A model generated the notes under the pieces. That model was not told the origin of the DNA. It searched no databases and saw only the letters and a program-made list of their open reading frames with translations. Source: Promethearchaeota archaeon (GTDB taxonomy: Archaea; Asgardarchaeota; Lokiarchaeia; Sigyniarchaeales; SOKP01). Taken from it: a stretch of DNA of 38,995 bases. The translations under genes and the position numbers were made by a program. The number at the start of each line of letters is the position of its first letter. Position 1 is the stretch's first letter. The stretch covers positions 1 through 38,995 of the forward strand of contig RDOE01000028.1 of the NCBI GenBank assembly GCA_011364975.1. Reading direction: 5' to 3'. Shown here piece after piece: positions 24,611 to 33,891 of this stretch.

Positions 24611-26432
24611 TGAACAAGATTCTGGATATATCTCAGCAATTAATGGTTCTCTGATTGAAATTAAGGGATTAGAACATGAAATTCGTCTTCATGATCTAGT
24701 TAAGATTTCAAATATTAATGTACTAGGAGAAGCAATTCAGATTTATTCAGATAAAGTTATAGTCCAATGTTTTGAAGATACAAGTAATTTAATTTTGAAT
24801 GAAAAAGTTGTAAATTTAAGTGAACCATTATCTATGGAATTGGGACCAGGTTTATTATCAAGCATATTTGATGGAATCCAGAGACCTCTAAAAACGCTTT
24901 ATTCTGAATTTAATGATACTGCTTTTTTAAAAAGAGGTATAGATTTGCCTTCTCTTCCAAGAGAAAAAGAGTGGCCATTTATCCCACTAAAGAAAGAGAA
25001 TTCTCAAGTAGTGAGTGGTGATATTATAGGAGTAGTGCAAGAAACACCTTTAATAAAGCACTATATTATGGTACCTCCAGGAATATCTGGAACTTTAAGT
25101 TCAATAGCTAAAAAAGGCGATTATTCGATAACTGATGACCTATATCAAATAAAGATTCAAGGGAAGGAAAAATCTTTTAATATGATACAAAAATGGCCAG
25201 TTACTAAAAGTAGACCATTTTTTAAAAAATTAAGTCCAAATGAACCATTAATTACTGGTACACGAGTGATAGATTTATTATTCCCTATTGCTAAAGGGGG
25301 AACTGTAGCTGTTCCGGGAGGATTTGGGACGGGTAAGACAGTAATTCAGCAAACATTAGCAAAATGGTGCGATGCTAATGTGATTGTATTCGTTGGTTGC
25401 GGTGAACGAGGAAATGAAATTGCAGATAGTCTTAAAGAATTTTCAAAACTAACTGACCCGCGTACTGGACGTCCATTATTAGAACGTGTTGTTATAATAG
25501 CAAATACATCAAATATGCCTGTTTCTGCACGAGAAGCGAGTATTTTTTCAGGTATAACTATTGCTGAATATTATAGAGACATGGGATATGATGTTGCTCT
25601 AATGGCAGACAGTACTTCTAGGTGGGCTGAATCATTAAGGGAAATTTCAGGTTTACTAGAGGAAATGCCTGCAGAGGAGGGGTATCCTGCATATTTGCCC
25701 TCTAAATTATCCAGTTTTTATGAACGCGCTGGAATCGTTAAAGTTTTAGGGGAAGAAGGGGTTAGAACAAAAGATGTCGGTTCATTAACTATTATAGGCT
25801 CAGTATCCCCTCCTTCAGGAGATTTTAGTGAACCAGTTACTGCTACAACAAAACGATTTGTCCAAGCATTTTGGGCATTAGATGCAAGGCTTGCTTATGC
25901 TAAGCATTACCCTGCGCTTAATTGGCTTGATTCATATTCAAATTATCCAGAATATATATCAAGATGGTGGAATAAACGTGACATTAATTGGTCTGAAATT
26001 GATATAGATTGGATAAACACACGTAAATGGTTAAATGAAATACTTTCAGAGGAAAACAATCTACGAAATATAACCCAATTGATAGGAGAAGAGAACTTGC
26101 CAGAAGATCAACGATTAATTTTATTTTGTGCTAAATTAATCAAGGAAGGCTTTTTGATTCAAAACGCTTTTGATCCAATTGATAATTATACTGATGCTAA
26201 AAAATTAATGGGAATTATAAAAATAATTCTCCTATTGTACCAAAAAGCAAAAATTCTGCTGGGACAAGGTGTTATAATCGAAGAGATAAAAGATCTAAAC
26301 TTAATAAATGACATTTTAAGAATGGCCAGTACCATTCCGAATGAAGATTTTGAAAAAATAACAGAATTAAAAGAACGATTATTGAAGGAACTTGAAAAAT
26401 TGAAATTATCTTATAGTAGAGTTGAATATTAA
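24597..26432 (+). CDS. atpA: A-type ATP synthase catalytic subunit A
   Basis: 611 residues, the full length of archaeal A subunits, including the non-homologous bulge domain (about residues 117-190). The P-loop is GGFGTGKTV at 241-249, the catalytic GERGNE has Glu270 and Arg271, the Walker B/switch region reads MADSTSRWAESLREIS, and the SSFYERAG and SVSPPSGDFSEPVT blocks are intact. It hydrolyses or makes ATP in the A3B3 hexamer. The start ATG overlaps the end of atpE by 14 bases, and the stop overlaps the start of atpB. Confidence 0.97.
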   Translation: MIASNEQDSGYISAINGSLIEIKGLEHEIRLHDLVKISNINVLGEAIQIYSDKVIVQCFEDTSNLILNEKVVNLSEPLSMELGPGLLSSIFDGIQRPLKTLYSEFNDTAFLKRGIDLPSLPREKEWPFIPLKKENSQVVSGDIIGVVQETPLIKHYIMVPPGISGTLSSIAKKGDYSITDDLYQIKIQGKEKSFNMIQKWPVTKSRPFFKKLSPNEPLITGTRVIDLLFPIAKGGTVAVPGGFGTGKTVIQQTLAKWCDANVIVFVGCGERGNEIADSLKEFSKLTDPRTGRPLLERVVIIANTSNMPVSAREASIFSGITIAEYYRDMGYDVALMADSTSRWAESLREISGLLEEMPAEEGYPAYLPSKLSSFYERAGIVKVLGEEGVRTKDVGSLTIIGSVSPPSGDFSEPVTATTKRFVQAFWALDARLAYAKHYPALNWLDSYSNYPEYISRWWNKRDINWSEIDIDWINTRKWLNEILSEENNLRNITQLIGEENLPEDQRLILFCAKLIKEGFLIQNAFDPIDNYTDAKKLMGIIKIILLLYQKAKILLGQGVIIEEIKDLNLINDILRMASTIPNEDFEKITELKERLLKELEKLKLSYSRVEY

Positions 26433-27817
26433 TGAGTGTAAGTTATAAAAATATAAAAAAATTAATAGGTCCATTATTATTCATAGAGAATAATCATGAA
26501 GCTAAGTATGGCGAAATTGTAGAAATTAAAACTATTAATCAACCTAATAGACTTGGTCAAGTAGTTAAATTAAGTGAAGATATAATAGTAGTTGAAGTTT
26601 TTGAAGATACTAAGGGAATGTCCTCTGATAACTCAGAAGTGAGATTTACTGGATCGCCCTTTAAAGTTAAAATTTCTAAAGATATGTTAGGAGGAGTTTT
26701 TAATTCATTAGGAAAACCTATAGATATTTATACAAAAAAAGTTCTAAATTCTGATATATTGACGGATGTTGAAAAAGATATTAATGGTTCTCCAATTAAT
26801 CCTTTCGCACGCCAATATCCTTCACAGGTTATACAAACAGGAATTTCTACTATTGATGGATTATTTACCTTAATAAGGGGTCAAAAACTTCCAATATTTA
26901 GTGGTCAAGGTTTAACACATAATAAACTTGCTGCTCAAATAGTCTCTCAAGCTAAGGTTCTTACAGAAGAACCTTTCTTAGTGATTTTTTGCGGGATTGG
27001 TATAATTCAAGATGAAGCAATATTTTTCATGGATCAGTTTCAAAAAAGTGGAAATATACAAAATATAATTTCCTTCATCAATTTTGCAGATGATCCAGTA
27101 CTTGAAAGATTAATTATCCCGAAAGTTGCTTTAACAACCGCAGAATATTTTGCTTTTGAGAAGGAAATGCATGTTTTAGTAATATTAATTGATATGTCTA
27201 ATTACGCTGAAGCATTAAGGGAATTAAGTTCAGCTAAAGAAGAAATCCCGAGTAGAAAAGGTTATCCTGGATATTTATATTCAAATTTTGCATCAATCTA
27301 TGAAAGGACCGGTGTAATTAAAGAAAAAAAAGGTTCCATTACACAAATACCCATATTAACTATGCCAAATGATGATTTATCTCATCCAATCCCAGATACC
27401 ACTGGTTATATAACTGAAGGTCAGTTGGTGTTAAATAGGAACATCCACAAAAAAGGTATTTATCCTCCATTTGATGTTTTAGCTTCAATTTCAAGATTAA
27501 TGAAGGATTCAATTGGTAAGAATACTACTAGAGAAGATCACTCCGATATCAGTTCACAATTGTTAGCCTCTTATTCAAATGCATTAGAAACCAGAGATTT
27601 GATATCAGTTGTTGGAGAGGATAGCTTGAATTTAGATCAAAAAGCTTTATTGAAGTTTGGAGAAGGTTTTGAAAATAAGTTCATAAATCAGGATTTTACT
27701 GAAAATAGAGATTTTAACAATACATTTTCAATTGGATGGAATATTTTAGCAAATTTACCTAAAAATCAATTAATTAGGATTCATCAAGAGTATATTAATA
27801 AATATTATCCAAAATAG
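26432..27817 (+). CDS. atpB: A-type ATP synthase regulatory subunit B
   Basis: 461 residues. Motifs of B subunits: LGGVFNSLGKPID, NPFARQYPSQVIQTGISTID, and the degenerate nucleotide loop IFSGQGLTHNKLAAQI in place of a true Walker A, hence non-catalytic. MSNYAEALRELSSAKEEIPS and GYPGYLYSNFASIYERTG are also present. It alternates with A in the A3B3 ring. The ATG starts directly on the last base of the atpA stop (TAATG), implying translational coupling. Confidence 0.97.
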   Translation: MSVSYKNIKKLIGPLLFIENNHEAKYGEIVEIKTINQPNRLGQVVKLSEDIIVVEVFEDTKGMSSDNSEVRFTGSPFKVKISKDMLGGVFNSLGKPIDIYTKKVLNSDILTDVEKDINGSPINPFARQYPSQVIQTGISTIDGLFTLIRGQKLPIFSGQGLTHNKLAAQIVSQAKVLTEEPFLVIFCGIGIIQDEAIFFMDQFQKSGNIQNIISFINFADDPVLERLIIPKVALTTAEYFAFEKEMHVLVILIDMSNYAEALRELSSAKEEIPSRKGYPGYLYSNFASIYERTGVIKEKKGSITQIPILTMPNDDLSHPIPDTTGYITEGQLVLNRNIHKKGIYPPFDVLASISRLMKDSIGKNTTREDHSDISSQLLASYSNALETRDLISVVGEDSLNLDQKALLKFGEGFENKFINQDFTENRDFNNTFSIGWNILANLPKNQLIRIHQEYINKYYPK

Positions 27818-27831
27818 GTGGAAGAAAAATA
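27816..27831 (+). promoter_or_regulatory. Ribosome-binding site and proposed ATA start of atpD
   Basis: AGGTGG (27816-27821), a seven-base spacer, then ATA AGT. In this frame a TAA stop lies at 27799-27801 and no ATG, GTG or TTG occurs before 27886. Confidence 0.6.
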
Positions 27832-28458
27832 AGTTTTAGAAAATTACAACCAACAAAAACAAACTTAATCAATATTTCAAAAAAGTTGAATTTTGTAACC
27901 AAGGGAGAAAGTTTTTTAGAATATAAACAGGAGCAATTAATTCAACAAATCAAGGTTTTCTGGCCTATTTATAAAGCATCACAAAAGAAGTTTTTTAGTC
28001 TATACTTTGAAGCTTTATTAAAACTCAATGAATCTTATAAAGAAATGGGGAAGAGAGAGATACTGTTGATAAATAAAATCAGTAGAATTCAATTCACACC
28101 TGTAATAGATATAAAATATAAAAAAAAAATTGGGGTATTATTACCGGATATAAATTATGTTTTAAAGCAAGAAAAGAATTTACCTCCATACTCTTTTGAA
28201 AAAACAAGCCACCATCTTGATGAATTATTAAATATCTTAAAGGAGTTTTTCAATCAGATTTTAATCTATGCTCAAAATGAAGATGCATTATTAAAATTAC
28301 TTTTTAATTTTAAAAAGATATCACGCAGAATAAACGGATTAAAAAATGTGATTAGACCACAGTTGGAGAGAGACATTAAAACCATAAAAGATATTCTAGA
28401 AGAATCAGAAAGAGAAAATTTTGTAAGGTTAAAAAAAACTAAAGCTTTAATAAAATAA
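27829..28458 (+). CDS. atpD: A-type ATP synthase subunit D (central rotor shaft)
   Basis: About 209 residues, a two-helix coiled coil. The N-terminal signature of D subunits (arginine/lysine-rich, P-T-K/R...L..L...L..a..G...L..K) is visible as FRKLQPTKTNLINISKKLNF then VTKGESFLEYKQEQL. The first conventional start, TTG 27886, falls after this conserved segment and would remove 19 residues of the shaft, so the start is placed at ATA 27829, behind AGGTGG. The C-terminal helix contains FKKISRRINGLKNVIRPQL, the standard RxNAL-x-x-V-x-x-P motif. One copy per enzyme; lies 11 bases after atpB. Confidence 0.87.
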   Translation: MSFRKLQPTKTNLINISKKLNFVTKGESFLEYKQEQLIQQIKVFWPIYKASQKKFFSLYFEALLKLNESYKEMGKREILLINKISRIQFTPVIDIKYKKKIGVLLPDINYVLKQEKNLPPYSFEKTSHHLDELLNILKEFFNQILIYAQNEDALLKLLFNFKKISRRINGLKNVIRPQLERDIKTIKDILEESERENFVRLKKTKALIK

Positions 28459-28484
28459 TTAAACATTGTTTAAGGTTATGTAAG

Positions 28485-30764
28485 ATGAAGCGTAATAATG
28501 AAATGTGTTTGTTTAAAATTAATTTAAATGCGCGTTATAAGGATCTATTCTTAATTAGATTAGCAAAATTACATGGAGTTCATATTAAGAAAAAAAGTGA
28601 AGAAATTTCCTCAAAAACTACTGATGAAGAAATAGTTTATAAGGAAAAACTTAAGAATTTACGATCAGATTTAGATAATCTATTTAAAAAGCTTGATATC
28701 AAAGAAAATGATTTATACAGTCTAAAAATAAAGGAATCTGCAAAAATAAAATACATCGCAAAAGATTCACATGAAATAATTAATCATTTATTGGAAGATA
28801 TTAACTTTTATACCAATCGTTATAATGAATTAGAAAAATATATTGCGAATACAAAAATAGAACTGGAAAAGATTATAAATATTAAAAATACATATGAATT
28901 TCTCGAGGAAATCGATCTAACTCGAGATAATTTATCTCAATTAAAGAATTTAAATTTTGAAGTTTATACTACTTTTACAAAAAATATTAGCATTTTAAGA
29001 AGCGTTTTTGATTTTAAAGATATTCCAAACCTTATTTATATAAAAGAAATCTCAAGTGACAGAACTGCCTTTTTCATTTTTTATCCAAAAGATCATGTTA
29101 ATATCGTAAGGGAAAGAATTAGTCTTATACATGCTGAGGAAGTCCCTATTTTAAGAAAATTTCTTCTTTCTTCTGGTATTAATTTTAAACGCATTAATAA
29201 CGAGCTTGAACTATTAGAAAATTATCTGAGTAAATATGAAAATGAATTGCAACGAATAAGACATGACAATTTATTAAAGTTTGCCTCCATTAACGAGGTA
29301 ATATCTAATCTTGAGGAATATAACTGGGCTGCTAGCCAATTTGAAGAAATAACACTAGATCGATTAAGTTATAAATTTTTTGCTCTTCAAGGATTTAAAA
29401 AGCAGATATTCAAAGAATTAACCTCCACATTTAAAGATGAAATTATGATTGAGGTATATAATATTGAAAAAGGAGGGAAAATTACAAAAGAGCAGAATTT
29501 AGAACGAAAACCTACAAAACTTAAGAAGAAGGAAAAAGAAGTAGATGAAGAAGCTAGAAAAGAGGATTCCAAGGAAAGTTGGGATGGATTACAGGAAGAA
29601 ACTCCTACCATGATGTCTCATAATCCTATATTTAGACCATTCGAGACCTTGACAAAAATGTATGGTACGCCTTCTTACTCCGAGATAGATCCAACTGCTT
29701 TTCTGTTTTTCACGTTTCCATTTCTATTTGGAATTATGTTTGGGGATATTGGACATGGATTTGTTTTAGTGTTATCTGGTTTAATTGGAGCTATAGCCTT
29801 CAGAAAGCGGAGTGGAGGTATTTATAATTTTAGTTGGATAATCTTTTGGTGTGGTTGTTGGGCAATGTTAGGAGGGTTACTATATGGAGAATTCTTCGGT
29901 ACCGAAGAGATTTTAGGAATTTCATTAAATCCTATACCTATACCCCTTCCTTTTGGTGGCTCTTTAGTATTATATAATCCTTTGAATAATGTGACTACTG
30001 TGTTTTTTGTAACTATATTTGTGGGGATCTTTCATATGAATTTAGGATGGCTCATCCAAATGGTCAATTTTATAAAATCCTCTAAAAAATATAAGGCATT
30101 TACAGAATCACTCATGAAAATATTCTTTTTAGATGGTGCTTTTTATCTAGTTTTGATATATCGATTTAATTTTAGTGCATGGTTAGCGCCCCCGTTTCCA
30201 CCTGTTCTGTTTCCGTTAATTCCTGGTCTTTTATTGATTATTTTAAAACCTTTAGGGAAGATTTTTGGGATTTCCTATATAAAGAAAATGACTTATGGCG
30301 AATTATTAAGTGAGGGATCTATGGATACTTTTGAAACAATACTGTCCGTGCCAAGTAATATCCTCTCGTATATCCGATTATTAGCTTTAGCATTAGCTCA
30401 CGTATCCCTAATGTTAGCTATCCAAGCTATGATTTCAATTATCCCTGGAGAAGGTATTTTTGTTCAAATTATAGTGATAATTGGGTTAACATTTGGTAAT
30501 ATTGTTGTTATTTTATTAGAAGGAGTATTAGTATTTCTAAATGCGCTGAGGTTGAATTTTTATGAATTCTTTTTCAAATTTTATGAAGGTAGAGGAATAG
30601 ATTTTGTACCCTTTATTTTAGAAGAGCGATATTCTACTATTACGTTTGAATTTGAACAAAGGAAAGATGTTATTTCCTCAGAAATTGAAAAAGAAATTGA
30701 AAGTGAAAAGATTCGTACCGAAATTGAAAAAACTAAGAATTATATTACTAATGAATATCTTTAA
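28485..30764 (+). CDS. atpI: A-type ATP synthase subunit I (stator, V-ATPase a homologue)
   Basis: 759 residues: a soluble N-terminal half of long helices (coiled coil around residues 60-140 and 225-265), a charged linker rich in Lys and Glu near 330-365, then IFRPFETLTKMYGTPSYSEI and a C-terminal membrane domain of about eight helices. FGIMFGDIGHGFVL and SNILSYIRLLALALAHVSLM are the diagnostic stretches; Arg631 in SYIRLLALALAH is the essential arginine next to the c-ring carboxylate. The N-terminal part links to the peripheral stalks. It begins 26 bases after atpD. The very C-terminal tail (SSEIEKEIESEKIRTEIEKT) is a charged helix not usual in the family. Confidence 0.95.
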   Translation: MKRNNEMCLFKINLNARYKDLFLIRLAKLHGVHIKKKSEEISSKTTDEEIVYKEKLKNLRSDLDNLFKKLDIKENDLYSLKIKESAKIKYIAKDSHEIINHLLEDINFYTNRYNELEKYIANTKIELEKIINIKNTYEFLEEIDLTRDNLSQLKNLNFEVYTTFTKNISILRSVFDFKDIPNLIYIKEISSDRTAFFIFYPKDHVNIVRERISLIHAEEVPILRKFLLSSGINFKRINNELELLENYLSKYENELQRIRHDNLLKFASINEVISNLEEYNWAASQFEEITLDRLSYKFFALQGFKKQIFKELTSTFKDEIMIEVYNIEKGGKITKEQNLERKPTKLKKKEKEVDEEARKEDSKESWDGLQEETPTMMSHNPIFRPFETLTKMYGTPSYSEIDPTAFLFFTFPFLFGIMFGDIGHGFVLVLSGLIGAIAFRKRSGGIYNFSWIIFWCGCWAMLGGLLYGEFFGTEEILGISLNPIPIPLPFGGSLVLYNPLNNVTTVFFVTIFVGIFHMNLGWLIQMVNFIKSSKKYKAFTESLMKIFFLDGAFYLVLIYRFNFSAWLAPPFPPVLFPLIPGLLLIILKPLGKIFGISYIKKMTYGELLSEGSMDTFETILSVPSNILSYIRLLALALAHVSLMLAIQAMISIIPGEGIFVQIIVIIGLTFGNIVVILLEGVLVFLNALRLNFYEFFFKFYEGRGIDFVPFILEERYSTITFEFEQRKDVISSEIEKEIESEKIRTEIEKTKNYITNEYL

Positions 30765-30791
30765 CAGAAAATTAAATAACCCAAATTAAAT

Positions 30792-31199
30792 ATGAATGAC
30801 ATTTTTTATAATAAAAGGTTCACACGTCTGCAAATTTTCATCCGATTAGTTTTTTTAGTAATTTATCTCATAGTTCTTTATATATTTTATTGGATTTTAA
30901 TAGATTTAGGGACATATCCTTTTGTAGCAATTTTAATTTTAATCTTTGCATTATTACTTTTCTTAGGAATCTTACTTAAAAAAAAAGGAAAGTCATTATT
31001 TTCACGATTTAGACGAAAATCCCCAAATCTCTCCGATCGTTATAAAACTGAAAAACCTCGGGTAAGGAGAGTTGATCTTATTACTCTAGATACAAAATAT
31101 CGAAAACCTATAGTGCGAAAATGCCCTAATTGTGGGATACAATTAGCAGGTTTCGTTAAAAAATGCCCAAATTGCGGGGAAGAAATGTTGAAGACTTAA
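30792..31199 (+). CDS. Membrane-anchored zinc-ribbon protein in the ATP synthase operon
   Basis: 135 residues with two closely spaced membrane helices (about 15-36 and 42-63), a strongly basic linker (GKSLFSRFRRK), and a C-terminal zinc ribbon with Cys111, Cys114, Cys125 and Cys128 in two CPNCG knuckles. Not a known ATP synthase subunit. It lies 27 bases after atpI and 41 bases before the A2 gene, on the same strand, so it is probably in the operon and could be an assembly or membrane-tethering factor; that is inference. The zinc ribbon should face the cytosol, by the positive-inside rule. Confidence 0.8.
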   Translation: MNDIFYNKRFTRLQIFIRLVFLVIYLIVLYIFYWILIDLGTYPFVAILILIFALLLFLGILLKKKGKSLFSRFRRKSPNLSDRYKTEKPRVRRVDLITLDTKYRKPIVRKCPNCGIQLAGFVKKCPNCGEEMLKT

Positions 31200-31240
31200 A
31201 GAAAAATATAAAATTTAATATAACAAATTATTTTCAAGAT

Positions 31241-33043
31241 ATGAAATCTAAAGGTTATATCTCTGGGATTAAGGGCTCTTTAATTGAAATCAAAGGGTTA
31301 GAAAACCAAATACGATTATTTGATTTAGTAAAGATAACTAAAAGAAATATTTTAAGCGAAGTTATTCAAATACATAAGGATTATGTGGTTGCTCAATGTT
31401 TTGAAGATACATTAAATTTAACGTTAAATGAAGAAGTTACAAATCTGCATGAACCATTATCAATGGAGTTGGCTCCTGGATTATTGTCACACATTTTTGA
31501 CGGAATCCAAAGACCCTTAGAAGATGTTTATTCCACACTTAATGATTGTACTTTACAAAAAGGGATAGAATTCCAACCCTTATCCAAAGAAAAAAAATGG
31601 CATTTTGTACCTAAGAAGAGAGAAGGTGATGTTGTTTATCCCGGAGATGTAATAGGAATTGTACAAGAAACCCCAGTAATAGTTCATAAAATAATGTTAC
31701 CATATAATATGGAGGGAATGATAACCAGTATTGTTAAAGAAGGACATTATACGATTGTTGAGGAAATATATCGGGTAAAGTCAAATCAAAAGGAGAATGT
31801 TTTTTGTATGCTTCAAAAAACACCTATAACTAAACGACGGCCTTTTAAAAAAAAGATAGATCCTAAAGAACCATTACTTACTGGAATCAGAATGATTGAT
31901 TTATTATTTCCTGTTGCAAAAGGGGGAACAATAGCAATTCCAGGAGGTTTTGGAACAGGTAAAACGGTTATCCAAGAATGTATATCTAAATTTTGTAATG
32001 CGGATATTGTTGTGTTTATTGGATGTGGAGAACCGGGAAATGAAATAGCTAATATTTTGAAGCAATTTTCAGAAACAATAGATTCGAGGAATGGACGTCC
32101 TTTATTAGAACATATTGTATTAGTTGTAAATACATCAAATATGCCTGTTTCTGCGCGTGAAGCAAGTCTGTTCTCAGGCATAACTATAGGTGAATATTAT
32201 CGAGATATGGGTTATGATGTTGCTGTAATTGTTGATAGTATATCGAGATGGGCAGAATCTTTAAGAGAAATATCAAGTTTATTGGAAGAAATGCCTGCCG
32301 AAGAGGGGTATCCTGCCTATTTATCCTCAAAACTTTCTAGTTTTTATGAACGCGCAGGAGTGGTAAAAGTTTTAGGTCATGACTACAATGATCAAGAAAT
32401 AAATGGTTCTCTCACTATAATCAGTTCTATATCACCTCCAGGAGGAGATTTAAATGAACCAGTGACAGCCGCTTCAAAAAGAGTGGTACAAGGGATCTGG
32501 GTTTTAGACGCTCGCTTAGCATATTTAAAGCAATATCCTGCTTTAGATTGGCTAAATTCTTATTCAAATTATCCAGAATACATTTCCGAATGGTGGAGGA
32601 GTAAAACTATTGAATGGCAAGCCCTAGATTTCGATTGGTTCGAATGCCGAAAAAGGGTTAATGAATTATTAGCTAAGGAGAATGAATTTCTATTAGCTTA
32701 TCAATTAACAGGAGAACTTGATTTATTAGATTATCAGAAATTCAATGTTTTTATGGCGCGACTATTAAGAAATACTTTCTTAAATCAAAATGCATTTGAT
32801 AAAATCGATAATTTTACTGATTTCAACAAATTAATTCTTTTAATTAAACTAATTTTGATTATAGATCAAGAGGGAAGAGCCTTAATGAATAAAGGGTTAT
32901 TCTTTGACCAAAGTTGTTTTAATAAAGTTATTAATATTATTAAAGCGACAAATATGACAATATCTAATGATCAATTTGAGAAAATAATACAAATGAAGGA
33001 TGAAGTTTTAGAGGGATGTTTGAGATTAATGTTTCCTTCGTAA
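31241..33043 (+). CDS. Second, diverged A-type ATP synthase subunit A (A2)
   Basis: 600 residues, colinear with atpA from residue 8 on and clearly a duplicate (more than half of positions identical by eye). The P-loop GGFGTGKTV (235-243) is intact, but the catalytic GERGNE reads GEPGNE (Glu264, Pro265), losing the Arg equivalent to E. coli F1-beta Arg182 that contacts the gamma-phosphate. The switch region reads IVDSISRWAESLREIS instead of MADSTSRWAESLREIS. Other blocks (AEEGYPAYLSSKLSSFYERA, SISPPGGDLNEPVT) are preserved, so the fold should form. I start it at ATG 31241, aligning with the true atpA; the frame is open to 31163, but that would overlap the zinc-ribbon gene. No second B or D is present. 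Confidence 0.93.
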   Translation: MKSKGYISGIKGSLIEIKGLENQIRLFDLVKITKRNILSEVIQIHKDYVVAQCFEDTLNLTLNEEVTNLHEPLSMELAPGLLSHIFDGIQRPLEDVYSTLNDCTLQKGIEFQPLSKEKKWHFVPKKREGDVVYPGDVIGIVQETPVIVHKIMLPYNMEGMITSIVKEGHYTIVEEIYRVKSNQKENVFCMLQKTPITKRRPFKKKIDPKEPLLTGIRMIDLLFPVAKGGTIAIPGGFGTGKTVIQECISKFCNADIVVFIGCGEPGNEIANILKQFSETIDSRNGRPLLEHIVLVVNTSNMPVSAREASLFSGITIGEYYRDMGYDVAVIVDSISRWAESLREISSLLEEMPAEEGYPAYLSSKLSSFYERAGVVKVLGHDYNDQEINGSLTIISSISPPGGDLNEPVTAASKRVVQGIWVLDARLAYLKQYPALDWLNSYSNYPEYISEWWRSKTIEWQALDFDWFECRKRVNELLAKENEFLLAYQLTGELDLLDYQKFNVFMARLLRNTFLNQNAFDKIDNFTDFNKLILLIKLILIIDQEGRALMNKGLFFDQSCFNKVINIIKATNMTISNDQFEKIIQMKDEVLEGCLRLMFPS

Positions 33044-33131
33044 GAATCCAAATAAAGAATCGAAAAATACGTATTAAATATTGTTTTAAATAATAACGAA
33101 CTTCCCCTTGTATTTTAGAATAATTGGCTCT

Positions 33132-33734
33132 TTAAGGTTTAAACCACTCAAAGAAGTAATAAGTAATTGTTAAAGGATTAGCAATTACAAACTTTTTTCT
33201 AACAGAGGTTGCTAAGCGCCCAGCGCGTACCATATCAATAGCAGATATCTTGGCATCATGAGGAAGTACATGAACAATAAAAGGAGAATGCTCTAAACCA
33301 GGACCCCTTTTATATACTACAAAATCTGCTCCAAATTTTAGACCAGGTCTTGGAATATAACCTTTTTCTCTTAAATCTTGATATATTATAAATTTCTCTT
33401 CAAATTTGTGATGAATTTTCTTCCCAATTTCATAAAAATCATCGGGTGTTAGAGATTTATTTTGTTGTGGGTCAAAAAGGGTGATCCTGTCATTCTTTAA
33501 TAAGTAATATGCTTCTATTACAGATAACTCCGAAGGTTTTGAAAAGTATTCTAATCTTGGTTTACTTATACCCAAAGGGGACCCAAAAAAACCTTTTTTA
33601 ACATATAAATAAGAGGCATATAACGGATTGAATATAATCACTCTATTATTAACAAATTTAGCGGGTATTTTATCTGGAATATCCGATTCATCAATATTTT
33701 CTAAAGAGATCTGAATAGTTTTTTCTTGATCCAT
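33132..33734 (-). CDS. endA: tRNA-splicing endonuclease
   Basis: 200 residues, the length of the homotetrameric archaeal type. The C-terminal catalytic domain shows LREKGYIPRPGLKFGADFVV then YKRGPGLEHSPFIVHV, containing the catalytic Tyr141 and His149, with the catalytic Lys about 180 in SVRKKFVIAN. It cuts bulge-helix-bulge structures in pre-tRNA and pre-rRNA. The N-terminal domain (YLYVKKGFFGSPLG, EAYYLLKNDRI) is also normal. Monocistronic by position, convergent with the A2 gene. Confidence 0.95.
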   Translation of the reverse strand: MDQEKTIQISLENIDESDIPDKIPAKFVNNRVIIFNPLYASYLYVKKGFFGSPLGISKPRLEYFSKPSELSVIEAYYLLKNDRITLFDPQQNKSLTPDDFYEIGKKIHHKFEEKFIIYQDLREKGYIPRPGLKFGADFVVYKRGPGLEHSPFIVHVLPHDAKISAIDMVRAGRLATSVRKKFVIANPLTITYYFFEWFKP

Positions 33735-33891
33735 TACTCTAGAAATATTAATTGTGTCTTAATAATTCTTTTATAACGAATTTTACTTAACTCGTGGTAT
33801 AATTATTAGACGAATTAAAATTATAAAAACCAGTGAATAATTTTATTAATTAATAAATTGATAGTTAAAGAAATTACTAGGGTGAATTTTT

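Noticed and set aside
31163..31240. Longer start for the A2 subunit at ATG 31163
   Set aside because: Overlaps the zinc-ribbon gene in another frame and adds residues with no counterpart in A subunits; ATG 31241 aligns with the atpA N-terminus.
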